38,459 nucleotides of DNA. It comes from an uncultured Lachnospiraceae bacterium. Lineage in GTDB: Bacteria; Bacillota; Clostridia; Lachnospirales; Lachnospiraceae. The stretch covers positions 1-38,459 of the forward strand of contig CANRGB010000017.1 of the NCBI GenBank assembly GCA_947630005.1, given 5' to 3'. Under the pieces are notes generated by a model. The model searched no databases. It had not been told where the DNA came from and saw only the letters and a program-made list of their open reading frames with translations. Of this stretch, positions 7,863 to 15,372 are shown piece after piece. Made by a program: the position numbers and the translations under genes. Numbering within the stretch: the stretch's first letter is position 1; each line of letters opens with the position of its first letter.

Positions 7863-9419
7863 TTATAACATCAGCAGCTGTTTCCCGCAGTTCGGGCAGT
7901 ATTTATAATCCGAAGCGATGCGGCCGCCGCAGTGAGGGCAGACCGGATACAGAGCCCTTTTTATTTTTGCCTGATATTCCCTGATTTTCATGTAAAACGC
8001 TTTCTCATCAAACACCGGAAAATTCTTTTTACTCTTCAACTCTCTCCGGTTTGTTACCACCACCAGCGTCAGATCATCTGTAACCGCTTTCCGGTATTCC
8101 TCTCCGGCCATGTAATTATAATAAAAGTTCGCGGTCTCTTCCACATCTCTGCGCTCCTTCTGTTTCACCTCAAACGCAGGCTGAATAAACGGATAATACA
8201 CTCCGTTTCCTACTTTTTCACCCTGGACAAACTTGTCCAGTACGCCGTCCGTAGCCATGACAAATCCGTTTACATGAGAACTCACTTTGAATACCTGCCA
8301 GCATCCGGAGCCGGCCTGCAGCGGATAAACGCTGCCTGCCTCCTCTCCTTTGATCCTGGATGTGACCAGTTCCAGCTTTCTTTCTTCCGTAAGCGCGACC
8401 ACACCGCCGTCACCTGCGTGTGATATATAAAGATCGGTTCCGTTATAGATTGCGATCGTCAGGGTCGACTGAAAGGAATATTCCAGCTGATCCATCTTTT
8501 CTGCCATCTTCTGTACAGAATCATACGCGCACTGCATTGCCTCTCTTAATAAATTCCCGATCTCTCTGTCCTCGAATTTTTTATCCGGGCAGGCATCCAG
8601 CTTTTTTTTCAGAAATTCGGCTGATGATTTCACGGCGGTTTCCGCTCCGTAATGAGACAGAGCGCAGCTTCCGACGCCATCCGCGATGACCGCGATAATG
8701 ATCGGAGTATCATCTCCAGAAACAAGAACCTGGCAGCAGTCCTGACAGGGCAGTCCGTTATTTTTATGGGACTCCCCTTTTTGGGAGAATCCCCAGTATG
8801 TGATACCCTTTCTCATTCCCACAAAAGGCACGCACTCATTTTCCGGCACTTCCTCCGGAGGAGTTTCTCCTGCTGGCTTTTGCCCGGAAGGAACCTCTTC
8901 TAGCCCTTTCTCCAGAGAGATTTCTACCGTTAATATTTCTTCCGAGACTTCTTCTGAGGGGTTTTCTGACACTCCCCCCGAAGTAGTTTCTCCTGCTGGC
9001 TTTTGCCCGGAAGGAACCTCTTCTAGCCCTTTCTCCGGAGAGATTTCTACCGTTAATGTTTCTTCCGAGACTTCTTCTGAGGGGTTTTCTGACACTCCCC
9101 CCGAAGGAGTTTCTCCTGCTGGCTTTTGCCCGGAAGGAACCTCTTCTAGCCCTTTCTCCGGAGAGATTTCTACCGTTAATGTTTCTTCCGAGACTTCTTC
9201 TGAGGGGTTTTCTGACACTCCCCCCGAAGGAGTTTCTCCTGCTGGCTTTTGCCCGGGGGGAACCGCTTTTGCTTCTTCCTTCACAGAGACTTCTTCTGAG
9301 GGGTTTTCTGACGCTCCCCCCGAAGTAGTTTCTCCTGCTGATGCACTCTTTGAAGAGATTTCTTTATCTGTTTCCTCGTTCTTGTTAGGCTCCGAGTTTT
9401 GCCTTTTTTTCGAAAACAT
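7863..9419 (-). CDS. PP2C-type Ser/Thr phosphatase with tandem repeats and zinc ribbon
   Basis: About 518 residues from the ATG at 9419, chosen because AGGAGG (9428-9433) lies 8 bases upstream; an in-frame ATG at 9452 lacks such a site. Residues about 25-185 are a low-complexity, acidic tandem repeat (41-residue unit). Then comes a PP2C domain with VIADGVGSC, SHAGDGGVVAL, ATDGVLDKF and DDLTLVVV, covering the metal-binding Asp residues. The C-terminus is a zinc ribbon, CPHCGGRIASDYKYCPNCG. The gene forms a triad with the adjacent kinase and VWA (TerY) genes, the arrangement known as the TerY-P triad and seen as yegI/pphC/yegL in E. coli. It should reverse phosphorylation by the neighbouring kinase (inference). 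The repeats may be a flexible tether. Confidence 0.9.
   Translation of the reverse strand: MFSKKRQNSEPNKNEETDKEISSKSASAGETTSGGASENPSEEVSVKEEAKAVPPGQKPAGETPSGGVSENPSEEVSEETLTVEISPEKGLEEVPSGQKPAGETPSGGVSENPSEEVSEETLTVEISPEKGLEEVPSGQKPAGETTSGGVSENPSEEVSEEILTVEISLEKGLEEVPSGQKPAGETPPEEVPENECVPFVGMRKGITYWGFSQKGESHKNNGLPCQDCCQVLVSGDDTPIIIAVIADGVGSCALSHYGAETAVKSSAEFLKKKLDACPDKKFEDREIGNLLREAMQCAYDSVQKMAEKMDQLEYSFQSTLTIAIYNGTDLYISHAGDGGVVALTEERKLELVTSRIKGEEAGSVYPLQAGSGCWQVFKVSSHVNGFVMATDGVLDKFVQGEKVGNGVYYPFIQPAFEVKQKERRDVEETANFYYNYMAGEEYRKAVTDDLTLVVVTNRRELKSKKNFPVFDEKAFYMKIREYQAKIKRALYPVCPHCGGRIASDYKYCPNCGKQLLML
8868..9340 (-). repeat. 123-bp in-frame tandem repeats in the phosphatase gene
   Basis: The same element starts at 8891, 9014, 9137 and 9260, exactly 123 bases apart (41 codons). 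The copies at 9014 and 9137 are almost identical; the outer ones are shorter or diverged. The coded unit contains SEEVSEETLTVEISPEKG and SGQKPAGETPSGGVSENP. Because the period is a multiple of three, copy-number change would keep the frame. Confidence 0.95.
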
Positions 9420-9464
9420 AATTTCTGCCTCCTTTACCTGATTTCCCAACAATAGTCCATCCTT

Positions 9465-10526
9465 CTACGCTTCCTGCTGATTCATGCACCAGGGGCATAT
9501 GCGGTTGTGAGCGGGATAAACATGATTCTTGTTCACCGGACAGCATCTCAGTTTTAAATTCGGCTCAGCCATTCCGTAAGGCTGAAGGGCCACGGCCCAG
9601 TCATATGCTGTCGCCCGCCTGGGGATATTTTTCTTCGCAGTCAGAGCGGTATAGTTGAATGTCTTCTCAAACAGACTGAGTATCTCAGGCGGGAGCATCG
9701 ATGGTTTCTGCGACCAGGACGGTATCTTTTTCCCTGGAACATCCCGCACATACGCGCACTCCCCGTTGCATATTGCCTGATTCGCGGAGATGCTGCTTAT
9801 GGACGCGCCCGTTGTTATCACCCCTCCAAATGGATCCGCGTTATCCATCAGAAGACGGAAAATATGTATAGCCAGCGAAAAATAATCGCTGCTTCTTGTG
9901 AATTTCGCCCTGGACAGATTCCCCACCGCCTGCAGTTCCGGCGCCAGCATCTCCGGCAGCCCCACCGTACAGGGGAAATGTTCTCCGGTAACTGGATCCG
10001 TTATATCAAAGGAATCGCAGTCTATAATTACAATCGTCCCGTTCTGAACATCCACCGCTATATTGCTCTGATTAAAATCTCCAATCACAATATTATAGCT
10101 GTGCAGATAATTCACAAGCCACGCCAGATGATATGCAAACTGCACCGAGTATTTCCACGTATAATCAGGATACAGCTTTTTCCGAACCGCATTCCTGCCT
10201 CCACGGTACATATCATAAATTTTATATTCCGTACAGATCTTCGGCATGACAAATCCCACCATAACTCCGTTTTCATATAAAATATCATGCGGCCAGACAA
10301 AACGATGTATTCCCGAAATAGTATACGGCACATGCATAGCCAGCATAGCCTTTAATTTCCGTTCCATCACAGACCGGGCATTCACATCCGAAAATCTGCT
10401 GTCTCTATAAACCTTGGCCACGAGACCGTCATATCCTGAAAGCGCATACACAGTACCTTCCCCGCCGGAACCAAGTCTCCTGCCGGTCGTATAACAGGCT
10501 CCTGACTGCCCATAATAAGTTGCCAT
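9465..10526 (-). CDS. TerY-associated protein kinase with C-terminal zinc ribbon
   Basis: 353 residues from the ATG at 10526 (GGGGTGG upstream); an in-frame ATG at 10550 would add eight residues and has a weaker site. It is a eukaryote-like Ser/Thr kinase: glycine loop LGSGGEGTVY (18-27), catalytic Lys in VAKVY (K38), catalytic loop IGDFNQSNI (the HRD His-Arg is replaced by Ile-Gly, but Asp and Asn are kept), metal Asp in IDCDSF in place of DFG, then MLAPELQ. The C-terminus CCPVNKNHVYP...CPWC looks like a zinc ribbon. The atypical loops match the YegI-like kinases of TerY-P triads. It lies 45 bases before the phosphatase gene, so the two are likely co-transcribed. Confidence 0.88.
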   Translation of the reverse strand: MATYYGQSGACYTTGRRLGSGGEGTVYALSGYDGLVAKVYRDSRFSDVNARSVMERKLKAMLAMHVPYTISGIHRFVWPHDILYENGVMVGFVMPKICTEYKIYDMYRGGRNAVRKKLYPDYTWKYSVQFAYHLAWLVNYLHSYNIVIGDFNQSNIAVDVQNGTIVIIDCDSFDITDPVTGEHFPCTVGLPEMLAPELQAVGNLSRAKFTRSSDYFSLAIHIFRLLMDNADPFGGVITTGASISSISANQAICNGECAYVRDVPGKKIPSWSQKPSMLPPEILSLFEKTFNYTALTAKKNIPRRATAYDWAVALQPYGMAEPNLKLRCCPVNKNHVYPAHNRICPWCMNQQEA

Positions 10527-10619
10527 TCTAATCACCACCCCATCAGACATAGCAGGCAGGCCTGCAATAACCGATTAGCCCATACACGCCTGCCCCTTCA
10601 GGTTCTGCGCCACGCGATA

Positions 10620-11312
10620 TCAGATCCCCACTGTGATATAATCCGGAGTCGGCGGAAGCTTGACCGTATTCGATACGTTCGGATCTGACTGAGCTACCAC
10701 GCTCAGACTCCGGCTCAGCCATACAAACGCTTGCTTAAAGTGCTCCGTATCCGCCTTCAAAACGGGCTTTTCCGATGACTCCGTCGGATAATAACTCTGC
10801 AGCTCCGCCGTGTTCGCCTGTCCGATCCCCATCGGCATATAAACGACTTGCTTATTCCGGATTGCTTCCTTCAGCCGTTTCTTTACTGTTTTTTCCTTTT
10901 CTGTATCGGTCGGTTCACCATCCGTCAGCAGAAACAGCCAGGGACGATAATAGGATACGCCCTTCTCTCTGTATTCCAGCTTTCTTGCTTCGAGCGCATC
11001 AAGACCAGCCTCGATCGCCCCATTCAGAGACGTAAGTCCGCCAGCTGAAAGAGTCGGCGCCTGATACTCTTCAGCAGGCCGGAAGCCTATCTCCGTCTGC
11101 ACGCTGCTCCCGAATGAAATGATGCAGACCTCGGCCCTTCCAAGCGCAAGCTGATCCTCCTTCAGCGCATTGCCGAATTCGATAAGGCCCTGGTTAAGCT
11201 CCTCGATCGGTGCGCCCGACATGGAACCGGAGCGATCCACAAGAAGCACTGCGGAAATATGGCTCTCTCCAAGGTTTGTAATAGGTAACGGGTCTTTTGT
11301 AAACTGCAGCAT
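10620..11312 (-). CDS. terY: VWA domain protein of the TerY type
   Basis: 230 residues from the ATG at 11312 (AAAGG 9 bases upstream; the ATG three codons earlier abuts the site and is less likely). The VWA MIDAS is complete: DRSGSMSG (D26, S28, S30), a Thr in GGLTSLNG, and an Asp in LLTDGEPTD. The fold binds a divalent metal and serves as a docking platform. TerY proteins go with a kinase and a PP2C phosphatase in phosphorylation triads linked to ter operons, and both partners follow directly downstream. No membrane segment is present, so it is cytoplasmic. A structured leader lies upstream (11381-11461). Confidence 0.88.
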   Translation of the reverse strand: MLQFTKDPLPITNLGESHISAVLLVDRSGSMSGAPIEELNQGLIEFGNALKEDQLALGRAEVCIISFGSSVQTEIGFRPAEEYQAPTLSAGGLTSLNGAIEAGLDALEARKLEYREKGVSYYRPWLFLLTDGEPTDTEKEKTVKKRLKEAIRNKQVVYMPMGIGQANTAELQSYYPTESSEKPVLKADTEHFKQAFVWLSRSLSVVAQSDPNVSNTVKLPPTPDYITVGI

Positions 11313-11380
11313 AGTTTTCATCCTTTCTTAATAATACTTTATTGACAGATACACAGAAATATATGATAATGATACGGATA

Positions 11381-11461
11381 CAGTCAGGAAATATTTTTGT
11401 ATCAGTCTTCAGTAAATTCATTCTGAATTGTACTGATCTGTATTTCGGAACTTCCTGACTG
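11381..11461. other. nested inverted repeats in the 323-base gap upstream of terY
   Basis: CAGTCAGGAA (11381-11390) and TTCCTGACTG (11452-11461) are perfect 10-base arms. Inside lie ATCAGT (11401-11406) / ACTGAT (11432-11437) and TTCAG / CTGAA around 11408-11427. Together they could form one long imperfect hairpin in the terY leader RNA. Elsewhere in the gap (11313-11635) there is a small palindrome GTATA-CGC-TATAC (11565-11577) and AACGCTG (11544-11550) / CAGCGTT (11629-11635), the latter perhaps a poor terminator for the upstream secreted-protein gene. Confidence 0.6.
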
Positions 11462-11635
11462 ATTTCCTTTATAAGTTAACACACTCCCACAGGCTTTTTG
11501 AAAATAATTTCCGCTTATCAAAGCCTTTTCTCTCTTCCTGAAAAACGCTGGCAAATATAAGAAAGTATACGCTATACCTCCCCGGCGGATTTTGCCCTTT
11601 TCCGTCAGAATTTTTGTATTGGCAAATTCAGCGTT

Positions 11636-14005
11636 CTATCGGACCGTAATTCTCATTGTCCTTGAAGCCGAAGAATAATTCGTGTTCCCCGCCGCCGTGA
11701 CCGTAACCCTGTAAATTCCCCGGGGCGTCCCTTTTCTTACCGTTACGGTTCTTCCGGACACCTGTATATACCTCGATCCGCTTCTGGCGGAGACAGTTCC
11801 TTTCGCGTTCACGGTCTGGATCCGGAAGGACTTTCCGCTGTACCTCAGGCTGTTTTTTGTACAGCTGCAGCTGCTCTTTGTCAGACGGAAATTCTGCGCC
11901 GCTTTTCTTATTACAAAAGTTCTGACCGCGGAGCCTGTATAATCCCCCTTCCCGGTGATAATCACAGACGCCGTCCCCGCGTTGACATTGTTCTGGTATC
12001 TTACCGTGTAGTCAACGTCCTTCAAAAGCAGCCTGCCATCGTTTCTGACTGTGACAAAAGGCGTTTTTTCCCTGCCGTTATAGGTGTATGCCGTTGAGGA
12101 AAGTCTTAACGTACAATCCGAAACGGAAACCTTTCGCCCATCGGAGACAGCGGAATCCGGCTCACGCTCCGTGGTGACCTTTATCCTGCCGGAATCAATG
12201 ATCTCCCCGGTTTCGGAGTTCCTGAGATAAATCTCAAGCGTTCCGGTTCCCTCCCCGGTCCCTGTAACGGTCAGATCGTGGCTTTTTCCTCTCCAGCTTC
12301 CTTCCCAGGCCGCCCGAAAGCAGGCGTCGCCGCTTTTTTTAAAGAGAAATCCGATTCTTGGCGGCAGTTCCCCCGAAGCGGATATCGTAATCCTGCTGCT
12401 CTCTCCGGCTTTCACCCGCACCTCTGTCTTTGAAAAGCTGACCTTCGCCGGCTGCGCCCCGGTCACATGAATCGTCACGTTTTTCGATGCGCTGTTATAA
12501 TTGCCGTCTCCTGAAGCCCTGACCGTAATTACCGCGTTTCCTTCCGCTTTCGCTGTGACCAGACCGTCCTCATCTACAGACGCCGCGCTGCTGTTATCAG
12601 AAGAAAACGAGATGGTTCCGATCCCTTCCGTCAGAATCTGCAGGGTGCCGCCCGTTTTCAGCGTATCCGTCCCCACAGAAACTTTCAGATTCTGCTCCGC
12701 TTTTCTGATCACAAAAGATCTGCTCACAGCGCCGCAGTAAGCTCCTTTTCCGGTAATGTTCACTGCTGCAGTGCCGGCATTGACATTATCCCGGTAAGCG
12801 ACCTCATAATCCGTTCCCTGTTTCAGCGCGGACCCATTGCGCCGCACCGTGACATCCGGCCTGCATGCTCTTCCGCTGTACGTATATTCCGTCTCTGACA
12901 GCGTGATCTCGCACTCCTCCATGGTATTCTGAACAGTCGGGACAGCTTCTGTCTTTTTCTCCCCGCATCTCTCACATGTATAGACCCTGACTCCTTCTTC
13001 CGTGGCTGTCGGCTGTTTTGTCACGGTTCCCTGGCCATAACGATGCGAACAGCTGACGACAAACTGTACCTTCACAGAATCTTTGATGACAAGCTGAGAC
13101 GGACTCTGTTTCCAGATCAGCTGGAAGGTCACCGTCTGCATCCCTCTTGCGTAAGCGTATACGGTATAGTAAACTTTATTCCTTTCCGTCCTCGACGGGC
13201 TGACGCTCACGCAGTTCCCGGAGGGAGCGTCGTCTTTTATGTAAACAACGTCGGATAAGTCCACCCCCGTCGTGAGGGTCAGCGTCCTCTCCCCGGCAGC
13301 CATGTCCATATTTACGACTGATGAGGAACTGCTTATTGTGAACTCTCCGGGAATATTCTTATCACCTCCGTTGATACTGATAAGATAGCTCTCGTAATGA
13401 GTAACCATATGCGTATATGTTCTCCCCGCGATCGTATACCTTTTCCAGCAGCGGTACGTGCAGTCGACAACCAGATCCACCGAGGAATATGCCAGCGCCT
13501 TTACCGTACAGCTGGTTCCGCCCATGGTACGGATTTCCAGGTCTGAGCTGTTGCTGTTCCATAAACCGCTGATGAATGTTTCATCGGGCTCAATCGTAAG
13601 ATACAGTGTCTTCTGCTGATTTACATTCAGTGTGACCGGAATACTGGACACAGCGGCCGCACCCACCGGTTCTTCAAGCTCTATCTGCTCCGTTCCCTGC
13701 GCGGCCTGCTCTGCTTCCGCTTCGCACGAATCTGCCGCGGGAACAGTTACATCGGAAATATCCTCAATCACAACCGGAATCTCAGATCCGCTCTGTGCAG
13801 GCGGATTCTCTCTTCCTGCGGCTTCCCCGATCCCGATGATCTCCTCCTCCGTTTCCGGCCCGCCGGCAGCGGCAGGGAGCGCTCCGGTTTCTTCTTCTAT
13901 GATCAGTTCCTCTGCCGAAACCGGCATAGACTGCAGTCCCGAAACGAACATGCATACCGCAAGCAGCATTACCAGCACTTTTTTCTTTGATTTCGCTAAA
14001 TTCAT
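11636..14005 (-). CDS. secreted Ig-like (Big_2) repeat protein
   Basis: 789 residues from the ATG at 14005 (GGAGG 10 bases upstream); a longer frame to 14074 lacks a site and would bury the signal peptide. A signal peptide is clear: MNLAKSKKKVLVMLLAVCMF followed by VSGLQSMPVSAEE. An acidic stretch follows. Further on is a Cys-pair repeat (HRYGQGTVTKQPTATEEG ... YTCERCGEKKT), two copies of a repeat with YTYSGRACRPDVTVRRNG and TDYEVAYRDNVNAGTA (near 390-460 and 670-740), and a Big_2-like domain with DEDGLVTAKAEGNAVITV. These modules are common in secreted proteins of Clostridia. No sortase motif or SLH domain ends the protein, so its anchoring is unknown. It sits between the TerY triad and the kinase-NACHT gene, on the same strand. 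Confidence 0.85.
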   Translation of the reverse strand: MNLAKSKKKVLVMLLAVCMFVSGLQSMPVSAEELIIEEETGALPAAAGGPETEEEIIGIGEAAGRENPPAQSGSEIPVVIEDISDVTVPAADSCEAEAEQAAQGTEQIELEEPVGAAAVSSIPVTLNVNQQKTLYLTIEPDETFISGLWNSNSSDLEIRTMGGTSCTVKALAYSSVDLVVDCTYRCWKRYTIAGRTYTHMVTHYESYLISINGGDKNIPGEFTISSSSSVVNMDMAAGERTLTLTTGVDLSDVVYIKDDAPSGNCVSVSPSRTERNKVYYTVYAYARGMQTVTFQLIWKQSPSQLVIKDSVKVQFVVSCSHRYGQGTVTKQPTATEEGVRVYTCERCGEKKTEAVPTVQNTMEECEITLSETEYTYSGRACRPDVTVRRNGSALKQGTDYEVAYRDNVNAGTAAVNITGKGAYCGAVSRSFVIRKAEQNLKVSVGTDTLKTGGTLQILTEGIGTISFSSDNSSAASVDEDGLVTAKAEGNAVITVRASGDGNYNSASKNVTIHVTGAQPAKVSFSKTEVRVKAGESSRITISASGELPPRIGFLFKKSGDACFRAAWEGSWRGKSHDLTVTGTGEGTGTLEIYLRNSETGEIIDSGRIKVTTEREPDSAVSDGRKVSVSDCTLRLSSTAYTYNGREKTPFVTVRNDGRLLLKDVDYTVRYQNNVNAGTASVIITGKGDYTGSAVRTFVIRKAAQNFRLTKSSCSCTKNSLRYSGKSFRIQTVNAKGTVSARSGSRYIQVSGRTVTVRKGTPRGIYRVTVTAAGNTNYSSASRTMRITVR

Positions 14006-14172
14006 TTGTTCTCCTCCATTCTTTCCATCCAGCACTGCAATTGTTCCCCAGTTTGAATTTAAGGTTACTGTCATCTCCTGCCTGTGATCATTTTTAAAAT
14101 CACGGCTCTAAAATACACCCACCTTAAAAATCGCTTTGAAAACTTTTTCCAGACGGAACAGAAACCATAAAT

Positions 14173-15372
14173 TTACTCGCTTAAAGCGATATACCAGGAC
14201 GGAGCAAATGTGATATCTTCTCTCAGAAACGTGATGGTGACCGTATTATTTTCCCATTCCATGTTCACCGCATAATCCGGCATTTTTATAAGCCATTCGT
14301 TATCCTCTTCCTGACGGACAAGTTCTGCCGCTTCCCCCGCCGTTTCCAGGTAACTGACCAGATCTTCCCGGCTGACATCCTTAACCTGCATGTAAACTCC
14401 ATACGTCTCGTACGGTATCTCATCCAGATTATCACCGGACTGCGGATAGATCATTTCCCCGTCTTCTGTCCTGTAATAGCTGATATAGCCCGAGACATCC
14501 GGCTGGGAATTATACCAGACCGGTACAGGCAGCAGATCCGGCACATTCGTCATTTCATGCAGCTGCGAACGCAGTAAATCCAGATCACCGCTCTGCTCTA
14601 TCTGCTCCTGGTCATATTCCGCCGCATCCAGTATCGCTTCAATTCCATCCATCCGATACGTAAGCGAATCCATCTCAGCAAATACATCTTCAGCAGCCTC
14701 CGACACATCCTCCTCCTCATCGATCCATTCGGAAGCTTCCCCGAATAAAACCGGATAATCTTCTGTCAGGGAATCCCACTGCTCTTTTTCTCCCAGCTGT
14801 AAAAAGAGATAGTTTGTCGTCAGACAGTCATATCTGCTCGTGAGCATAATTTCATCTTTTTTACAGGCCAGTTCCTCTTTCAGCACATCCATATCATTTT
14901 CAAAAAAAACGCCTTCTTCCAAATGCTCCAGCAGAGTTCCCCGTACAAACGTATGCGCCGTTTCAATATCTCCTGTAAGAGACTGGAATTCCTCAGACTG
15001 ATAGGCCGCATCCACTCCCCCCAGCGCCAGCGCGGCATACTCTTCCGCTGTCAGATTATCTTCCGCCATGCAAAGATCCTCCAGATATCTGGCAGACGCG
15101 ATACATGCCGAACGGGCCTTTACCAGATCCTGCCAGTCTCCGCTGTCCAGGTATGCTTCCGCATAACCGGACGCCCACCTCTGGCTGGCATACATGCCTT
15201 CCTTCGTCCGCAGATAATCTTTCCAGACCGTCACAAGATGATCCGCTGCCTTCGAGAATTCATCCGTATCAGCAGCCTCCGTCTCTGCGACCCCTGCACC
15301 CAGAGAACATAAAAAAACTGCCGCTGCCGCTATCCATATTCCACATTTTCCGTTTTTAGAAAATTTTCTCAT
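14173..15372 (-). CDS. secreted acidic protein of unknown family
   Basis: 399 residues, not recognised. The N-terminus MRKFSKNGKCGIWIAAAAVF with LCSLGAGVAETEAAD looks like a cleavable signal peptide. The mature part is acidic and mostly helical in appearance, with no Cys pairs or enzyme motif that I can name. Its ATG (AGGAG upstream) overlaps the 3' end of the kinase-NACHT gene by 17 bases, so the two genes are translationally linked. Since the kinase protein has one membrane segment and a C-terminal outside-type region, this secreted protein may be its extracytoplasmic partner (inference). Confidence 0.75.
   Translation of the reverse strand: MRKFSKNGKCGIWIAAAAVFLCSLGAGVAETEAADTDEFSKAADHLVTVWKDYLRTKEGMYASQRWASGYAEAYLDSGDWQDLVKARSACIASARYLEDLCMAEDNLTAEEYAALALGGVDAAYQSEEFQSLTGDIETAHTFVRGTLLEHLEEGVFFENDMDVLKEELACKKDEIMLTSRYDCLTTNYLFLQLGEKEQWDSLTEDYPVLFGEASEWIDEEEDVSEAAEDVFAEMDSLTYRMDGIEAILDAAEYDQEQIEQSGDLDLLRSQLHEMTNVPDLLPVPVWYNSQPDVSGYISYYRTEDGEMIYPQSGDNLDEIPYETYGVYMQVKDVSREDLVSYLETAGEAAELVRQEEDNEWLIKMPDYAVNMEWENNTVTITFLREDITFAPSWYIALSE

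Noticed and set aside
8800-9441. 213-codon plus-strand open frame with repeats
   Set aside because: The repeats come from the 123-bp array of the minus-strand phosphatase gene, which has the proper start site and domains.
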